Source of the DNA: Niallia sp. Man26
Lineage (GTDB): Bacteria > Bacillota > Bacilli > Bacillales > Cytobacillaceae
DNA: 64,000 nucleotides
Assembly: GCF_022049065.2 (NCBI RefSeq)
Contig: NZ_CP095744.1
Coordinates: 806,001 to 870,000 of the forward strand
Direction: 5' to 3'
Below the pieces are notes generated by a model. That model saw only the letters and a list, made by a program, of their open reading frames with translations, searched no databases and had not been told where the DNA came from. This document shows, piece after piece, positions 43,291 to 53,227 of the stretch. Made by a program: the position numbers and the translations under genes. Positions within the stretch are counted from its first letter, which is position 1; every line of letters begins with the position of its first letter.

Positions 43291-44730
43291 TTAGGTGCTG
43301 GTTATTTTTCTTAATGCCTTAGCAAGCCTGTTTATACCGACCGGGATTTCTTGATCGTCTACTTTACCGTATGTTAACCGCATATAGCCAGATTTCGTGC
43401 CTAAGATAGAGCCGGGTGTGAATATCACCCCCTCTTCAATCGATTGTTCTAACAAGCGAATTTCGTCCATTCCGCCAGTTAATCTGCACCATAAATGGAT
43501 ACCTCCGTGGGGAAAATAGTAGTCAACTTGCTCTCCCAGAATTTCTGCGATACTATCTATCATAATATCCCGTTTTTGCTCCAATTTGCTTTTTAAAGCC
43601 TCAATATGCTCTGTAAAGTAATCAGAACGTAAGAATTCAGTGCCAATCCATTGGGAGAAGACAGAATGCCCGAAATCAAACTGCTGTTTTGCATCTGCAA
43701 GTCTCTCTATAACGGGAGTTGGTCCGATTACCCAGCCAATTCTGAAACCAGAAGCAGCAATTTTAGTTAAGGAGCTTATATACAGGACATTCCCATTTTC
43801 ATCTAATGACTTTAATGTATTTGTATCTTCCTCTGTATAGTTAAGGAGACTATATGGATCATCCTCGACAATGGGGATGCCGAATTCTGAGGAAATATCT
43901 AATATTCTTTTCCGTTTAGCAGCAGGCAAAATCATCCCTGTAGGATTCTGGAAGATAGGATTCAAAAATATCATTTTTATTTGATGCTTTTTGTGCAAAT
44001 CAATAAGCTCCTCTGGATTAATACCTTCTTTGCCTACATCCAAATGAAATACTTTTAGCCCTGCTGACTTAAAAATCGGCAAACTGTAGTGATAAGACGG
44101 ATTTTCAATAACAACAGCATCCCCTGGTTTCAAAAGGCATTCAATAATTAGATGAATAGCCTGTTGGGCTCCTGAAGTAATCAGAATGGAATTGGGTGTA
44201 GTTTCTATCCCCTTATCTTGTTTCACATGATCACTAATCGTTTTACGAAGCTCAATATTCCCCTGTGGATGATCGTATCCTAAATGGCCAGTAAAGCTTT
44301 TGGAATTGATTATTTTTTTGACATAATCCTCCGGCATAAGTTCATTCGAAAGCTCTCCGCTGGCAAAATTTACGAGACTGGACTCCTCAGATATATGTCT
44401 TATCCGTTGAGCAACAGGCATATTAGCCTGAAAAGAACCCCTTTCAATATATTTATTCCAGCTTGGAATTCGCCTTTTTGTCAGCCCCCATATATCCTTG
44501 CTGACAATCGTTCCGCTTCCTCGTTTTCTTTCGACTAGGCCATTTGCTTCCAGCTCTGAATAGGCTGCAACAATAGTACTTCTGTTCACCTTGTATGCTT
44601 CTGCTAACTTTCGTTCGGAAGGCAACGGTTTATCAATCGGAAACAGTCCATTCTGTATCCCCTGTTCGATATGCTCTACAATTTGCTTATAAACGGCTTT
44701 CCCTTTACTTTTATCTGGTTTCCAATCCAT
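43291..44730 (-). CDS. MocR-family PLP-dependent regulator / aminotransferase
   Basis: 479 residues, ATG behind GGAGATTT. The N-terminal GntR winged helix (VYKQIVEHIEQGIQNGLFPIDKPLPSERKLAEAYKVNRSTIVAAY) is joined by a linker to an aminotransferase domain. That domain has ITSGAQQAIHLI, the cofactor aspartate in VEDDPYS, and the PLP lysine in YISSLTKIAASGFRIG. It is clearly different from the other MocR protein in this window. There is no obvious divergent target, since the TnpB-type element now lies upstream. The target could be the yfmT-yfmS pair downstream, in the same orientation. Confidence 0.9.
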   Translation of the reverse strand: MDWKPDKSKGKAVYKQIVEHIEQGIQNGLFPIDKPLPSERKLAEAYKVNRSTIVAAYSELEANGLVERKRGSGTIVSKDIWGLTKRRIPSWNKYIERGSFQANMPVAQRIRHISEESSLVNFASGELSNELMPEDYVKKIINSKSFTGHLGYDHPQGNIELRKTISDHVKQDKGIETTPNSILITSGAQQAIHLIIECLLKPGDAVVIENPSYHYSLPIFKSAGLKVFHLDVGKEGINPEELIDLHKKHQIKMIFLNPIFQNPTGMILPAAKRKRILDISSEFGIPIVEDDPYSLLNYTEEDTNTLKSLDENGNVLYISSLTKIAASGFRIGWVIGPTPVIERLADAKQQFDFGHSVFSQWIGTEFLRSDYFTEHIEALKSKLEQKRDIMIDSIAEILGEQVDYYFPHGGIHLWCRLTGGMDEIRLLEQSIEEGVIFTPGSILGTKSGYMRLTYGKVDDQEIPVGINRLAKALRKITST

Positions 44731-44869
44731 TTTTTTTAAATCTCCAGTAATTAATTATTATTTCATTAACTATCATTATTCTTCTCTTAATTTGCCTATA
44801 AACAATATTATATACTATCCGTTTACTGCTCCTAAAAATATACCTAAATGTGTATATTCTTTGATAATT

Positions 44870-45010
44870 CTTGCTTCTACGTGTCCCATCTCGCCACTTG
44901 CTCGCTACTATGGTTAATATAACACTCCACAAGTGTAAATTCCCGACGTATTAGCCACCGGTACATATATACTGTCTCGTTAAGTGAGAATGGTATATTT
45001 TTTTGCCTGT
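44870..45010 (-). ncRNA. Candidate omega-RNA region at the 3' end of tnpB
   Basis: TnpB guide RNAs are transcribed from the end of tnpB through the element's right end. Here, beyond the tnpB stop at 44980, about 110 bases on the minus strand contain an ACACT/AGTGT hairpin. They end near GAAGCAAGAATT, similar to the GAAGCAAGAA found at many such 3' ends. The guide would start where the element ends, but that point cannot be fixed by eye. Confidence 0.4.
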
Positions 45011-46143
45011 TTTAAATTAATAGCTGCATTTTCATCTCTATCTAACGTATGACCACAAGCATTGCAGATAAAATTACGTTCTGATAGGGATAGTTTCAGT
45101 TTTTTGGTTTGACACTTAGAACATAACTTACTAGAAGGATAGAACTTATCCACTTCTCGTAATTCAACCCCTAATTTCCTACACGTATGTTTAAGATTTG
45201 TTTTAAACTGATAGAATTTTTGATTCGCTATGATTCGAGACAAGTGTTTATTTTTCATCATACTCTTTATATTTAAATTCTCTAATGTTATGAAAAGTGG
45301 CTTGGTTTTCATCACTTCACGTATAACATAGGCTTGATATGCATTTCGAATGTTTGTTAAGCGTAGATGTAATTTTTGTATTCTTTGAATATTTTTATTT
45401 AAATTTTTTCTTTGATTAGCTTTTGCTTCACCATCTGTTTTTGTTAGTTTCTTATAGTGTTCATATTTTCTGGAAAGAGAACGTTGTTCTCTCTTTAGCT
45501 TTCTTTCTAGCTTTTTAATTCGTATGGATTTGTTAATGTTTTTAAAGATTCTTTTATCGCTTAAAATAGCAAAATCCTTTAACCCTAAATCTATTCCTAA
45601 CCCTTCCTCATTCAAGACTTCATGCACTAGCTCTACCTCTTCCTTAACTAAAACAGAAATAAAGAATCTGCCTGCTGTTTCTTCAACAGTACAACTCGTG
45701 ACTAGACTATTGGTAGGAATATAACCTTTTTCTTTCAAACTAACCCACCCAAGGGTTGGCACCTTAATTCGATGACGTTCTACCTCTAAATCGGTTTTAT
45801 TGTTTTTAGGAAAATAGACTTTCACATCTTGGCGGTTTTTCTTTTTAAAACGGGGAAATTTACTTTCTCCTTTGAAAAACTTTCTAAAAGCAGTGTCTGC
45901 GTTCATAATCGATTTCTTTCTAGCTTTCGAAGATACATCCTTAATCCAAGGTTTCTCAATAGAGAGTTCATTATTCACATATTTATCAAATTCCATACCA
46001 CCAAAAAACCTGGCTTCTTTTGCATAAAGCTCTTTATTATAGGAAATAAAAGCATTGTAAAGAAAACGACAAACACCGATAGTGTTTGTTACTTTATATA
46101 TCTGTTTGGCATTCAAGTATATCTCTGTTTTATAAGCTTTCAT
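44980..46143 (-). CDS. tnpB: TnpB RNA-guided endonuclease (IS200/IS605/IS607 OrfB)
   Basis: 387 residues, full length for TnpB, behind AAGGATTT. The RuvC residues are all present: Asp in GLGIDLGLKDFA, Glu in FITLENLNIKS and Asp in LDRDENAA. The zinc ribbon is also present (CSKC near residue 345 and CNAC near 363). The N-terminal OrfB/HTH segment starts MKAYKTEIYLNAKQ. TnpB cuts DNA under an omega-RNA guide and helps the element persist. Although its recombinase is destroyed, this frame is uninterrupted. Confidence 0.92.
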   Translation of the reverse strand: MKAYKTEIYLNAKQIYKVTNTIGVCRFLYNAFISYNKELYAKEARFFGGMEFDKYVNNELSIEKPWIKDVSSKARKKSIMNADTAFRKFFKGESKFPRFKKKNRQDVKVYFPKNNKTDLEVERHRIKVPTLGWVSLKEKGYIPTNSLVTSCTVEETAGRFFISVLVKEEVELVHEVLNEEGLGIDLGLKDFAILSDKRIFKNINKSIRIKKLERKLKREQRSLSRKYEHYKKLTKTDGEAKANQRKNLNKNIQRIQKLHLRLTNIRNAYQAYVIREVMKTKPLFITLENLNIKSMMKNKHLSRIIANQKFYQFKTNLKHTCRKLGVELREVDKFYPSSKLCSKCQTKKLKLSLSERNFICNACGHTLDRDENAAINLKQAKKYTILT

Positions 46144-46165
46144 CCTTTTAAATCCTTATCTTCAA

Positions 46166-46742
46166 TTATCTTTTTTTGTATTTTCTTCGCCCATAGATTC
46201 TGCAAGAAAAAACATGAATAATAGAAATTAAATCTTGTATCATTTCTTCATGAGGAGAGAATTTTTCATTCTTAACAACGATTAATATAACACCAAACTT
46301 AATTATAAATCTCTCAAACCAATCATAACCAAAACGAATAAATCTATCTTTGTGGGTTATGTATACTTCAGAGATATTTCCTTCCTGTATATCGTCCAGT
46401 AGTTTATTCCATTTTTCTCGGTTGTAGTTTAATCCACTACCAGTATCCTCAATAATTTGATCCACAATTATACCTTGGTATTAACATATTGTTTTAAAAA
46501 TTACACTTGGTTATTTAAAACATCTTTCTTCTGCCTGGAATTGGCTACTCTTGCATATGCAACAACTTTTCCTTCCTTCTTATTTTCCGAAAAAGATAAG
46601 TTTCCTGTGTATTTTAGTAGTATAATATCTTCTATTACTAGTCGTTCGGTGGCTTTTAACATACCTTCTCCATCTTTGTAATGTTCTTACTGTAATGTTA
46701 AGTATACTTGCAAACTCATTTGGTTTATAATGTTTTTTCCAT
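46166..46742 (-). pseudogene. IS607-type serine recombinase TnpA, degraded
   Basis: In the minus strand, pieces of the IS607 resolvase can be followed in different frames: YKPNEFASILNITVRTLQRW (MerR-like helix-turn-helix), SHRTTSNRRYYT, KVVAYARVANSRQKKDVLNNQ (catalytic start), then DQIIEDTGSGLNY through to LISIIHVFSCRIYG. Between them are a frameshift in the A-run after the start, small compensating indels, at least one in-frame stop and another frameshift. The last 99 codons (46465-46166) remain open. Confidence 0.85.
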
Positions 46743-46854
46743 GGCACATTCTAACTCGTTTAAACACTTTTGTCCATTTATATCACTACTTTTAATAACT
46801 CCTTTTAAAATAATCCGTTTTAAAACTGTTGCACGTTATCATGGTTAATCACAA

Positions 46855-46930
46855 ATAAAAAACCCTTTAGGGAGAAATGCAGCATCTCTCGTTAATGAGA
46901 GTTTATGCTGCTCTCTACCTAAAGGGTGTT
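46855..46930 (-). terminator. Large triple-nested terminator of the catalase gene
   Basis: Three concentric stems: CCCTTTAGG/CCTAAAGGG outside, GCAGCAT/ATGCTGC in the middle and CTCTC/GAGAG inside, with a T run on the minus-strand side. The region between it and the tnpA remnant (46743-46854) has no gene. Confidence 0.85.
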
Positions 46931-46947
46931 CTTTACGTGTATATCAA

Positions 46948-48534
46948 TTAATAAGGATCTGCATCATGCCCCTTATCAACCGCTTGCTCTGGTGCTTTAT
47001 CACTTTCCTTGTTTCCTAATGGATGACTGCTAGGCTTATCGCTTGCAGCATTAGCCAATCCTTCTCGCAAACGGTGCCCGTATTCTTCGTCTGCCTCTTC
47101 AGCAAGTGCAATCATTGCATCTTGAATTCTTTGATCACATTGAGACAAGTCTCCGACAAGATTGGAGATTAATTCATCCTTTTCCCATTGTTCAAATTCC
47201 CTGTATGTTTGACCTGCTTGTTTTGTATTGTCGTTTCGGTCAATAGATTCGCGGACAAGATTACCCTCAACTCTTGGACTATAATCCTTGCCAGAAGGCT
47301 CTGCTTCCTTCAAGCCACCGAGAATAGAAGGTTCATAGTTAATATGCTTGTCCTTTCGGTCCACATGATACTGCATTTGACCGCCGCTTTGATTAGTAGC
47401 AACTCTCTTCTTCGGTGCATTGATTGGGAGCTGAAGATAATTTGCTCCTACACGGTGGCGCTGTGTATCAGAATAAGAGAATGTTCGTCCTTGAAGCATT
47501 TTATCATCTGAGAACTCTAAGCCGTCCACAAGGACACCTGTACCAAATGCTGCCTGCTCTACTTCTGCAAAATAGTCTTCTGGATTTTTGTTAAGAACCA
47601 TCTTACCTACTGGAATCCAAGGGAACTCATCTTTCGGCCACAGCTTCGTATCATCAAGCGGGTCAAAGTCTAGCTCAGGATGTTCTTCATCGCTCATAAA
47701 TTGAACAAACAGCTCCCACTCTGGGTAATCCCCTTGTTCGATGGCATTGTATAAGTCTTGAGTGGCATGATTGAAATTAGTAGCCTGAATTTCATTGGCT
47801 TCCTTTTGAGTAAGATTCTTAATTCCTTGCTTTGGTTCCCAATGGTATTTCACCAGAACCGATTCTCCTTCGCCGTTCACCCATTTATATGTATTGACAC
47901 CTGATCCCTGCATCATGCGGTAGTTTGCGGGGATTCCCCAAGGAGAATAAACGAAAGTCACCATATGGAATGTTTCCGGTGAGCTTGCACAAAAATCGAA
48001 GAACCGCTCTGGACTTTGAATATTCGTGACTGGGTCTGGCTTAAAGGCATGTATCATATCAGGAAACTTCATTGCATCACGAATAAAGAATATCTTCAAG
48101 TTATTTCCGACAAGATCCCAGTTTCCGTCTTCTGTATAGAATTTCACAGCAAACCCTCTTGGATCACGAAGCGTTTCCGGTGAATGCCCTCCATGTATGA
48201 CAGATGAAAAACGAACAAAGACAGGAGTACGCTTGCCTTTTTCTTGGAAAAGCTTAGCACGTGTATATTTGGAGATATGTTCATCCCCAGCTGTGCCATA
48301 TGCCTCGAAATAACCGTGAGCACCTGCACCACGGGCATGTACAACACGCTCTGGAACACGCTCCCTGTCAAAATGACTAATTTTTTCAATGAAATTATAA
48401 TTCTCTAACGTTGCGGGACCTCTGTTGCCGACAGTCCGAATATTCTGGTTATTCGTTACAGGATGTCCCTGTCTATTCGTTAATGTATCTTCGTTTTCTC
48501 GTTTATTTTCATTCTTTGACTGTTCGTTTCTCAA
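46948..48534 (-). CDS. Haem catalase
   Basis: 528 residues, TTG start behind AAAGGG. The clade-3-type monofunctional catalase core is present: [17 protein letters not shown] (active-site histidine), [20 protein letters not shown] (essential asparagine) and the haem-ligand tyrosine in [16 protein letters not shown] charged N-terminal extension of about 30 residues and a C-terminal tail rich in Lys, Asp and Pro are extra compared with KatA. It converts hydrogen peroxide to water and oxygen. A perfect palindrome lies 28 bases upstream. No PerR box consensus (TTATAATNATTATAA) is evident. Confidence 0.95.
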   Translation of the reverse strand: MRNEQSKNENKRENEDTLTNRQGHPVTNNQNIRTVGNRGPATLENYNFIEKISHFDRERVPERVVHARGAGAHGYFEAYGTAGDEHISKYTRAKLFQEKGKRTPVFVRFSSVIHGGHSPETLRDPRGFAVKFYTEDGNWDLVGNNLKIFFIRDAMKFPDMIHAFKPDPVTNIQSPERFFDFCASSPETFHMVTFVYSPWGIPANYRMMQGSGVNTYKWVNGEGESVLVKYHWEPKQGIKNLTQKEANEIQATNFNHATQDLYNAIEQGDYPEWELFVQFMSDEEHPELDFDPLDDTKLWPKDEFPWIPVGKMVLNKNPEDYFAEVEQAAFGTGVLVDGLEFSDDKMLQGRTFSYSDTQRHRVGANYLQLPINAPKKRVATNQSGGQMQYHVDRKDKHINYEPSILGGLKEAEPSGKDYSPRVEGNLVRESIDRNDNTKQAGQTYREFEQWEKDELISNLVGDLSQCDQRIQDAMIALAEEADEEYGHRLREGLANAASDKPSSHPLGNKESDKAPEQAVDKGHDADPY

Positions 48535-48561
48535 CCTTCTTCATCCCTTTCTCATTACTAT

Positions 48562-48579
48562 TTGGACAATATTGTCCAA
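48562..48579. promoter_or_regulatory. Perfect 18-bp palindrome upstream of the catalase gene
   Basis: TTGGACAATATTGTCCAA is a perfect dyad, positioned 28 bases upstream of the catalase start codon. It is unlike the PerR, Fur, CcpA or SigB sequences and looks like the operator of a dimeric repressor of the TetR or MarR kind. Confidence 0.7.
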
Positions 48580-48782
48580 TTTTATCCTATGAAACTATTA
48601 CCCCGTTTTTATTAAAATAATCCTTATTTAAGAATAAATACAAAAAAGCCTCAGGTATTTTCCTTTAACCTTAACATTTCTTACATTAGCTTGATTACAT
48701 TCACCAATAACCACCCTTTTGCTATGAACTGGAAAATAAATCTAGTATAATTGTTTTATTATTGTTTTAAGGAGACATGCTT

Positions 48783-49496
48783 TTGAAAACACTCATCAAA
48801 AATAAATACATATGGATTTTTATTACATACTTATTGATGATGACAATTTTTCCGATAGGGATTAAATTACTTTTTTACTTAGTTGGAGTAGGAACAACGA
48901 AGGAGGTAGCTTTTGGGGATTATCAAATCAGCAGTCCAATGCTGAGCGTTGTTCTTAACCTTCTCATTCTATTTTTCATATTAGGATTTATCGTTTTTCT
49001 CTATGTAAAAACGTCATTATTCCAGTGGAAAAAACCAATTGTAAAAGGTAAAGATCTGTTATATGCTGTTTATGTTTTTTTCGGAGGAAAAATAGCAACT
49101 GCGATTGTAGTTGTCATTATCTCTTTGTTGTTCGGTCTGAATATGGAGGAAGCTCCGCAAAACCAGCAAGCGGTAGAGCAAATGATTCGTACAAGCTTCA
49201 TTACTGTTATTCAAGTAACGATACTTGCGCCAATTATTGAGGAATTTTTCTTCCGCAAAGTTATCATTGGACATATTTTCACCAAGCATAAATATTTAGG
49301 ATTATTGTTTAGCTCCATATTATTTGGCGGTATGCATATGCTTGCCGGTTTCTCTTTGCCTGGGATGATATTGTACAGCGGGTTAGGATTTTTCTTAGGC
49401 TTAGTCTATATAAAGACAAATCGTTTAGAAACTTCCATCATTGCGCATGGTTTTAATAACTTTATATCCTACTTATTAGTACTTATTGTTCGATAG
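48783..49496 (+). CDS. CPBP-family intramembrane metalloprotease (Abi/CAAX-type)
   Basis: 237 residues; TTG 48783 lies eight bases after AAGGAG (ATG 48777 is too close). Seven or eight helices. The CPBP motifs are APIIEEFFFRKVI (the EExxxR motif), FGGMHM, and a C-terminal SIIAHGFNNFISY with the metal histidine. Roles in this family include bacteriocin self-immunity and protein or peptide processing. No bacteriocin gene is adjacent. Confidence 0.9.
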   Translation: MKTLIKNKYIWIFITYLLMMTIFPIGIKLLFYLVGVGTTKEVAFGDYQISSPMLSVVLNLLILFFILGFIVFLYVKTSLFQWKKPIVKGKDLLYAVYVFFGGKIATAIVVVIISLLFGLNMEEAPQNQQAVEQMIRTSFITVIQVTILAPIIEEFFFRKVIIGHIFTKHKYLGLLFSSILFGGMHMLAGFSLPGMILYSGLGFFLGLVYIKTNRLETSIIAHGFNNFISYLLVLIVR

Positions 49497-49506
49497 CAAT
49501 AAATAA

Positions 49507-49551
49507 AAAACATCCCAATTGATTAGCTGCTTACACAATTGGGATGTTTAC
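49507..49551. terminator. Bidirectional terminator at the end of the sulfur cluster
   Basis: AAACATCCCAATTG and CAATTGGGATGTTT stem, between the convergent CPBP gene and the last gene of the tcy-like transporter. Confidence 0.85.
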
Positions 49552-49553
49552 TG

Positions 49554-50294
49554 TTATCTTTCATAGGAAAACCTAGCAAGGAATTGTTTTGTTCGTTCTT
49601 CCTTTGTTTGTTCAAAAACTTCCTTTGGGGTGCCTTGCTCAACAATGACACCATCTTCCATAAAAACGATTCTGTCGGCAATGTCATATGCAAAGCTCAT
49701 TTCATGTGTGACAATAACCATTGTGACACCACTTTCGGCAACCTTTTTTATGACATCTAGTGTTTCTCCGACTAATTCTGGATCAAGGGCGGAGGTAGGT
49801 TCATCGAATAGAATGACCTCTGGATTCAAAGCAAGTGCCCTCGCAATACCGACACGCTGCTGCTGACCGCCTGACAGCTGGTGGGGATAAAAATCCTCCT
49901 TATCCTTTAAGCCGACCTTTTCCAGCAGTTCTAATCCAGTTTGATACGCTTTATCCTTTGACACTTTCCTAGCTATCACTAGTCCTTCCATAATGTTTTC
50001 TATCGCTGTTTTATGGAGGAATAAGTCATATTGCTGAAAGACCATCGCTGTCTTTCGTCTGAGCTCCAATATATCTTTAGAACTTGCCTTCTTGAAATGG
50101 ACCCTTTTATCACTTATTGTCAGCTCGCCGGAATCTGCCCTTTCCAGAAAATTCAGGCATCTCAAGAAAGTTGTTTTACCTGAACCACTCGGGCCTAGTA
50201 TGACGACAACCTCACCCTTTTTTATTTGCAGATCAATTCCTTTAAGAATTTCATTTTTCCCGAACTTTTTGGAGATTTTTTTAATTTCTATCAT
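49554..50294 (-). CDS. tcyN: Polar amino acid / cystine ABC transporter ATPase, TcyN-like
   Basis: 246 residues. Walker A is GPSGSGKTT, the signature motif is LSGGQQQR, Walker B is VILFDEPT, and the switch histidine is in VTHEMSFA. It overlaps the permease gene by four bases (ATGA). It energises the importer formed with the two upstream permeases and the binding lipoprotein. Assignment to cystine or related sulfur amino acids rests on the neighbouring ytm/ytn-type genes. Confidence 0.85.
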   Translation of the reverse strand: MIEIKKISKKFGKNEILKGIDLQIKKGEVVVILGPSGSGKTTFLRCLNFLERADSGELTISDKRVHFKKASSKDILELRRKTAMVFQQYDLFLHKTAIENIMEGLVIARKVSKDKAYQTGLELLEKVGLKDKEDFYPHQLSGGQQQRVGIARALALNPEVILFDEPTSALDPELVGETLDVIKKVAESGVTMVIVTHEMSFAYDIADRIVFMEDGVIVEQGTPKEVFEQTKEERTKQFLARFSYER

Positions 50295-51001
50295 GCGAAG
50301 CCTCTCCTTTTGCTGCGGCTGAAATAACGTTCATAGCCGGATGATATTCCCTCTAGTGCGGCACAAACGGGCCAGTAAATTAAGGATGCAGCCACATAAG
50401 CTTCTAGGAAGCGATAATTGACGTTTGCCTCAATTAGCGCACCATTCAATATATCAACAACTGAAACCATCGATACTAAAGAGGATGCCTTGATCAAGGA
50501 AATTAGCGTACTGTTTATCATAGGAAAGGCAATCGGAAATACTTGCGGAATTACTACTCTCCTAATTACTTGTGTCCCAGATAGTCCTATTGAATATGCA
50601 GCATCAAACTGTCCTTTTGGGATGGCAGACAGTGATCCTCTAAAGATTTCAGACAAACCGCTAGTGGCGTATAATGTTAAAGCAAAAATTGCTACCCATT
50701 TTCTGTCAATATTTTTGAAGCTGATATCCCATGACCAAGACTTTGCCAGCTGATCCAACATATCGGAACTGATAATATAAGTAACTAATAAAATAAGAAT
50801 GACAGGAATCGCTTTAAAGATGGTCACAAACCACTTAAAGAAAGTGGAAAGGACCGAGATTTCATAAAATCGTACAAGCGCAATGACAAGACCAAACACT
50901 GAACCTAATATCAAAGGCAAAAATCCTAGCAGCAAGGTTGTTGGCAAATATTGCAGTGCCGCAGCCAAAGCCTTAAACATAAATGGGAAATCAAAATCCA
51001 T
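50291..51001 (-). CDS. tcyM: Polar amino acid / cystine ABC transporter permease, TcyM-like
   Basis: 236 residues, behind AGGAGGG, five helices. The HisM-type inner-membrane signature runs from [32 protein letters not shown] to [12 protein letters not shown], the loop that couples to the ATPase. It would pair with the TcyL-like permease at 51878. Confidence 0.85.
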   Translation of the reverse strand: MDFDFPFMFKALAAALQYLPTTLLLGFLPLILGSVFGLVIALVRFYEISVLSTFFKWFVTIFKAIPVILILLVTYIISSDMLDQLAKSWSWDISFKNIDRKWVAIFALTLYATSGLSEIFRGSLSAIPKGQFDAAYSIGLSGTQVIRRVVIPQVFPIAFPMINSTLISLIKASSLVSMVSVVDILNGALIEANVNYRFLEAYVAASLIYWPVCAALEGISSGYERYFSRSKRRGFA

Positions 51002-51018
51002 ATCATTTCCCTCCTTTC

Positions 51019-51852
51019 TTACTTAGTAAAATCTCCTCCTAAAACTTCTTGTGAAATCTCAGAAAGTTTGCCTTCATCAATTAACTCTTGCAGAGCTCCA
51101 TCTATATCTTCTTGCAGCTTTGTATCATCCTTGCTGTATAGATAATATGTTTTGGAAACATAGGCAGGCTCACCTGATGTTTTTAAATCGGCTTTAAATT
51201 GCTCATTTAATTTGTTTACATCAAACTTAGTCAGCAATGTTGCGTCAATTGTTCCAGTTTGTAGATCCTTTACAAGCACCTCATTAGCACCGCTGCCATA
51301 TACTATATCTATTTTGTTGTCATGCTCTTCATTGTACTGCTCCAAAATATACGCGTGGTTGCTTCCTGTTGATGTATAAACTTTCTTACCTGCCAAATCA
51401 TCTAATGTATTAAAATTGCTACCTGAATTAGCATCTACTACGATATAGCTTGTGTAATCCGTGTAACCTACTTTTCCATATAAGTATTTTGCTTGTCTTT
51501 CCTCATTCACTTCGTACTGATGTGCTGCCAAATCTACTTTATTTGCATCAAGTGCAGGCAGAATATTTTTAAATTCAAATGACTCGTATTTAAATTTATA
51601 CTGCGTAAGTTTTTCATCGACTGCATCGAGCACTGCTTTTTCATATCCTGTCAGCTTCCCGTTCTCATCCAAATAAACAAATGGCTGATACGCATTGCCA
51701 GTTCCGACGATTATCTCTTTCGCATCAGAATCATTGTTGTCTGCGCTGGCACTTTCTGCATTATCTCCATTTCCGCACCCTGCCAGCACCAATCCTAATG
51801 CAGCTGTAATACCAATAACCTTCCACGATTTAAATTTCGGCAGTATTCTCAT
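51019..51852 (-). CDS. Cystine-type ABC transporter binding lipoprotein, TcyJ/TcyK-like
   Basis: 277 residues. The lipoprotein signal peptide has the lipobox LAGC. The periplasmic-binding-protein class II fold of the amino acid group is shown by YQPFVYLDENGKLTGYEKAVLDAVDEKL and TLDDLAGKKVYTSTGSNHAYILEQYN. B. subtilis has two such proteins (TcyJ and TcyK), but only one is present here. It lies between the two permease genes. Confidence 0.85.
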   Translation of the reverse strand: MRILPKFKSWKVIGITAALGLVLAGCGNGDNAESASADNNDSDAKEIIVGTGNAYQPFVYLDENGKLTGYEKAVLDAVDEKLTQYKFKYESFEFKNILPALDANKVDLAAHQYEVNEERQAKYLYGKVGYTDYTSYIVVDANSGSNFNTLDDLAGKKVYTSTGSNHAYILEQYNEEHDNKIDIVYGSGANEVLVKDLQTGTIDATLLTKFDVNKLNEQFKADLKTSGEPAYVSKTYYLYSKDDTKLQEDIDGALQELIDEGKLSEISQEVLGGDFTK

Positions 51853-51877
51853 GACTTTTCCCACTTTCCCTTAATAT

Positions 51878-52645
51878 TTAATTCACTTTGTTTTTTCCAT
51901 TCGGCATCAAAAGCAGCTTTTTGCCATTAGTCAAAATAGGTGTTCTGATGCTTTTTTTGCTTCGTTTCGGGTAACGATATTTCTTCTCGAGAACACCAAA
52001 TAATTGCTCTAATCCAATGCTCAATACGACAAAAATAACGGCAGCAATGAAATAACCTTCCATAACTCGGTAGTATAAAGCTCCTAAAGTCTGCACCTTG
52101 CCCATTACATCTAATATCCCTAAAGAAAAGGCAAGAGAAGTGTCCTGCAAAAGATTAATGATGGAGGCACCGAGACTTGGCATCGCAATCTTGCTCGCCT
52201 GCGGTATAAGCACTCTTCGATATGTCTGTCCTTTCGTCAATCCAATCGAGGCAGCTGCTTCATATTGTGATGCAGGCACACTCAATATGGCAGAACGGAA
52301 AATTTCAGAAAAGAATGCTGCCGTATTTAATCCGTAAGTTATATAAATAAAATAGATTTTATCCCATTGAGAAAGATCAATTCCCATGGCCCCAAGCAAG
52401 CTTGGTAGACCATAGAAAACGATAAACATTTGCACTAATATCGGTGTTCCTCTTACGAAGGAAATATATAGGATACAAAGTTGATTGAGTACAGGCACCT
52501 TTTCTATACGCAGATACGCAATTAGTAAGCCTACAGCAGCTCCAATCAGTGTGGCAATCAATACAATCAATAAGGTTGTCGGAAGAGCACTTAACACTTT
52601 AGGGAAGAGGGAAACTACGTATTCCCATTTAAAAAACTCTCCCAT
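51878..52645 (-). CDS. tcyL: Polar amino acid / cystine ABC transporter permease, TcyL-like
   Basis: 255 residues, behind AAGGAGGC. The signature is FFSEIFRSAILSVPASQYEAAASIGLTKGQ ... VLIPQASKIAMPSLG. Helices 1 and 2 form the HisM-type FVRGTPILVQMF segment. It has a basic C-terminal tail. Confidence 0.85.
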   Translation of the reverse strand: MGEFFKWEYVVSLFPKVLSALPTTLLIVLIATLIGAAVGLLIAYLRIEKVPVLNQLCILYISFVRGTPILVQMFIVFYGLPSLLGAMGIDLSQWDKIYFIYITYGLNTAAFFSEIFRSAILSVPASQYEAAASIGLTKGQTYRRVLIPQASKIAMPSLGASIINLLQDTSLAFSLGILDVMGKVQTLGALYYRVMEGYFIAAVIFVVLSIGLEQLFGVLEKKYRYPKRSKKSIRTPILTNGKKLLLMPNGKNKVN

Positions 52646-52663
52646 AGGTTGCCTCCTTTCTTG

Positions 52664-53227
52664 TTATACAGAAGTCTTTTCAGCTTTAGCGTCCACAAAC
52701 GGCGGAGTTCCGAGAATACTCTTATCAAAGCGTTCTGGTATTAACACTTTATACATCAGTACTCCGATGTCTCCATCGTTTTCATGCTGGAAATATTCCT
52801 TGTAGCCTTTCCGTTTGTACATTTCCAATAGCCAAGGATGCTTTTTGCCGGATGTACCAAGGGTAAAGGCAGGAGCCTTAAATGTGTCACGCAGCAGAGT
52901 GTTTTCTACATAGTCCAATAATTTATTGCCTATTCCTTGTCCGCTTAAATCGGGTGCTGTCGCAAACCACCAAACAAACGGGTAGCCTGATACAGGAGTT
53001 TTACTTTCCCAAGGAAAGCGGATTGTAATTGTTGAGATAAGTCTGCCGTCCCGTTCCATGACGACAGCTGTGGAATTAACGATATTTTCCGTAACCATTT
53101 CAAGCGTGGCTCTTGTGGAAGGCCAGTTGATGCCTAATTCTCCAACCGACTTGAATGCACTGGACAATAATTCTAGAAATGCTGGGGCATCTTCTTTTGT
53201 TGCAATTCGAAAGATATCTTCACTCAT
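52664..53227 (-). CDS. GNAT-family N-acetyltransferase, SnaA/YtmI-like
   Basis: 187 residues, ATG 53227 seven bases after GGAG; the longer frame lacks a ribosome site. The acetyl-CoA loop is APDLSGQGIGNKLLDYV, and the C-terminal half contains GTSGKKHPWLLEMYKRKGYKE. In B. subtilis an acetyltransferase heads the cystine transporter operon (ytmI-tcyJKLMN) and acetylates S-alkylcysteines before oxidation. The same placement is kept here, directly ahead of the tcy-like genes. Confidence 0.8.
   Translation of the reverse strand: MSEDIFRIATKEDAPAFLELLSSAFKSVGELGINWPSTRATLEMVTENIVNSTAVVMERDGRLISTITIRFPWESKTPVSGYPFVWWFATAPDLSGQGIGNKLLDYVENTLLRDTFKAPAFTLGTSGKKHPWLLEMYKRKGYKEYFQHENDGDIGVLMYKVLIPERFDKSILGTPPFVDAKAEKTSV

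Larger units (their letters stand above)
44870..46742 (-). mobile_element. IS607-type element with decayed tnpA and intact-looking tnpB
   Basis: A serine-recombinase tnpA remnant (46742-46166) is followed 22 bases later by tnpB (46143-44980), the standard IS607 order. The outer ends are not defined by clear repeats, as expected for this family; the left limit is placed where the tnpB 3' region loses structure. The element is probably immobile on its own because tnpA is broken. Confidence 0.7.

Noticed and set aside
44711..44932. 73-codon minus-strand frame between the MocR gene and tnpB
   Set aside because: It lies in the presumed omega-RNA and MocR promoter region, has no ribosome site and reads as random basic sequence.
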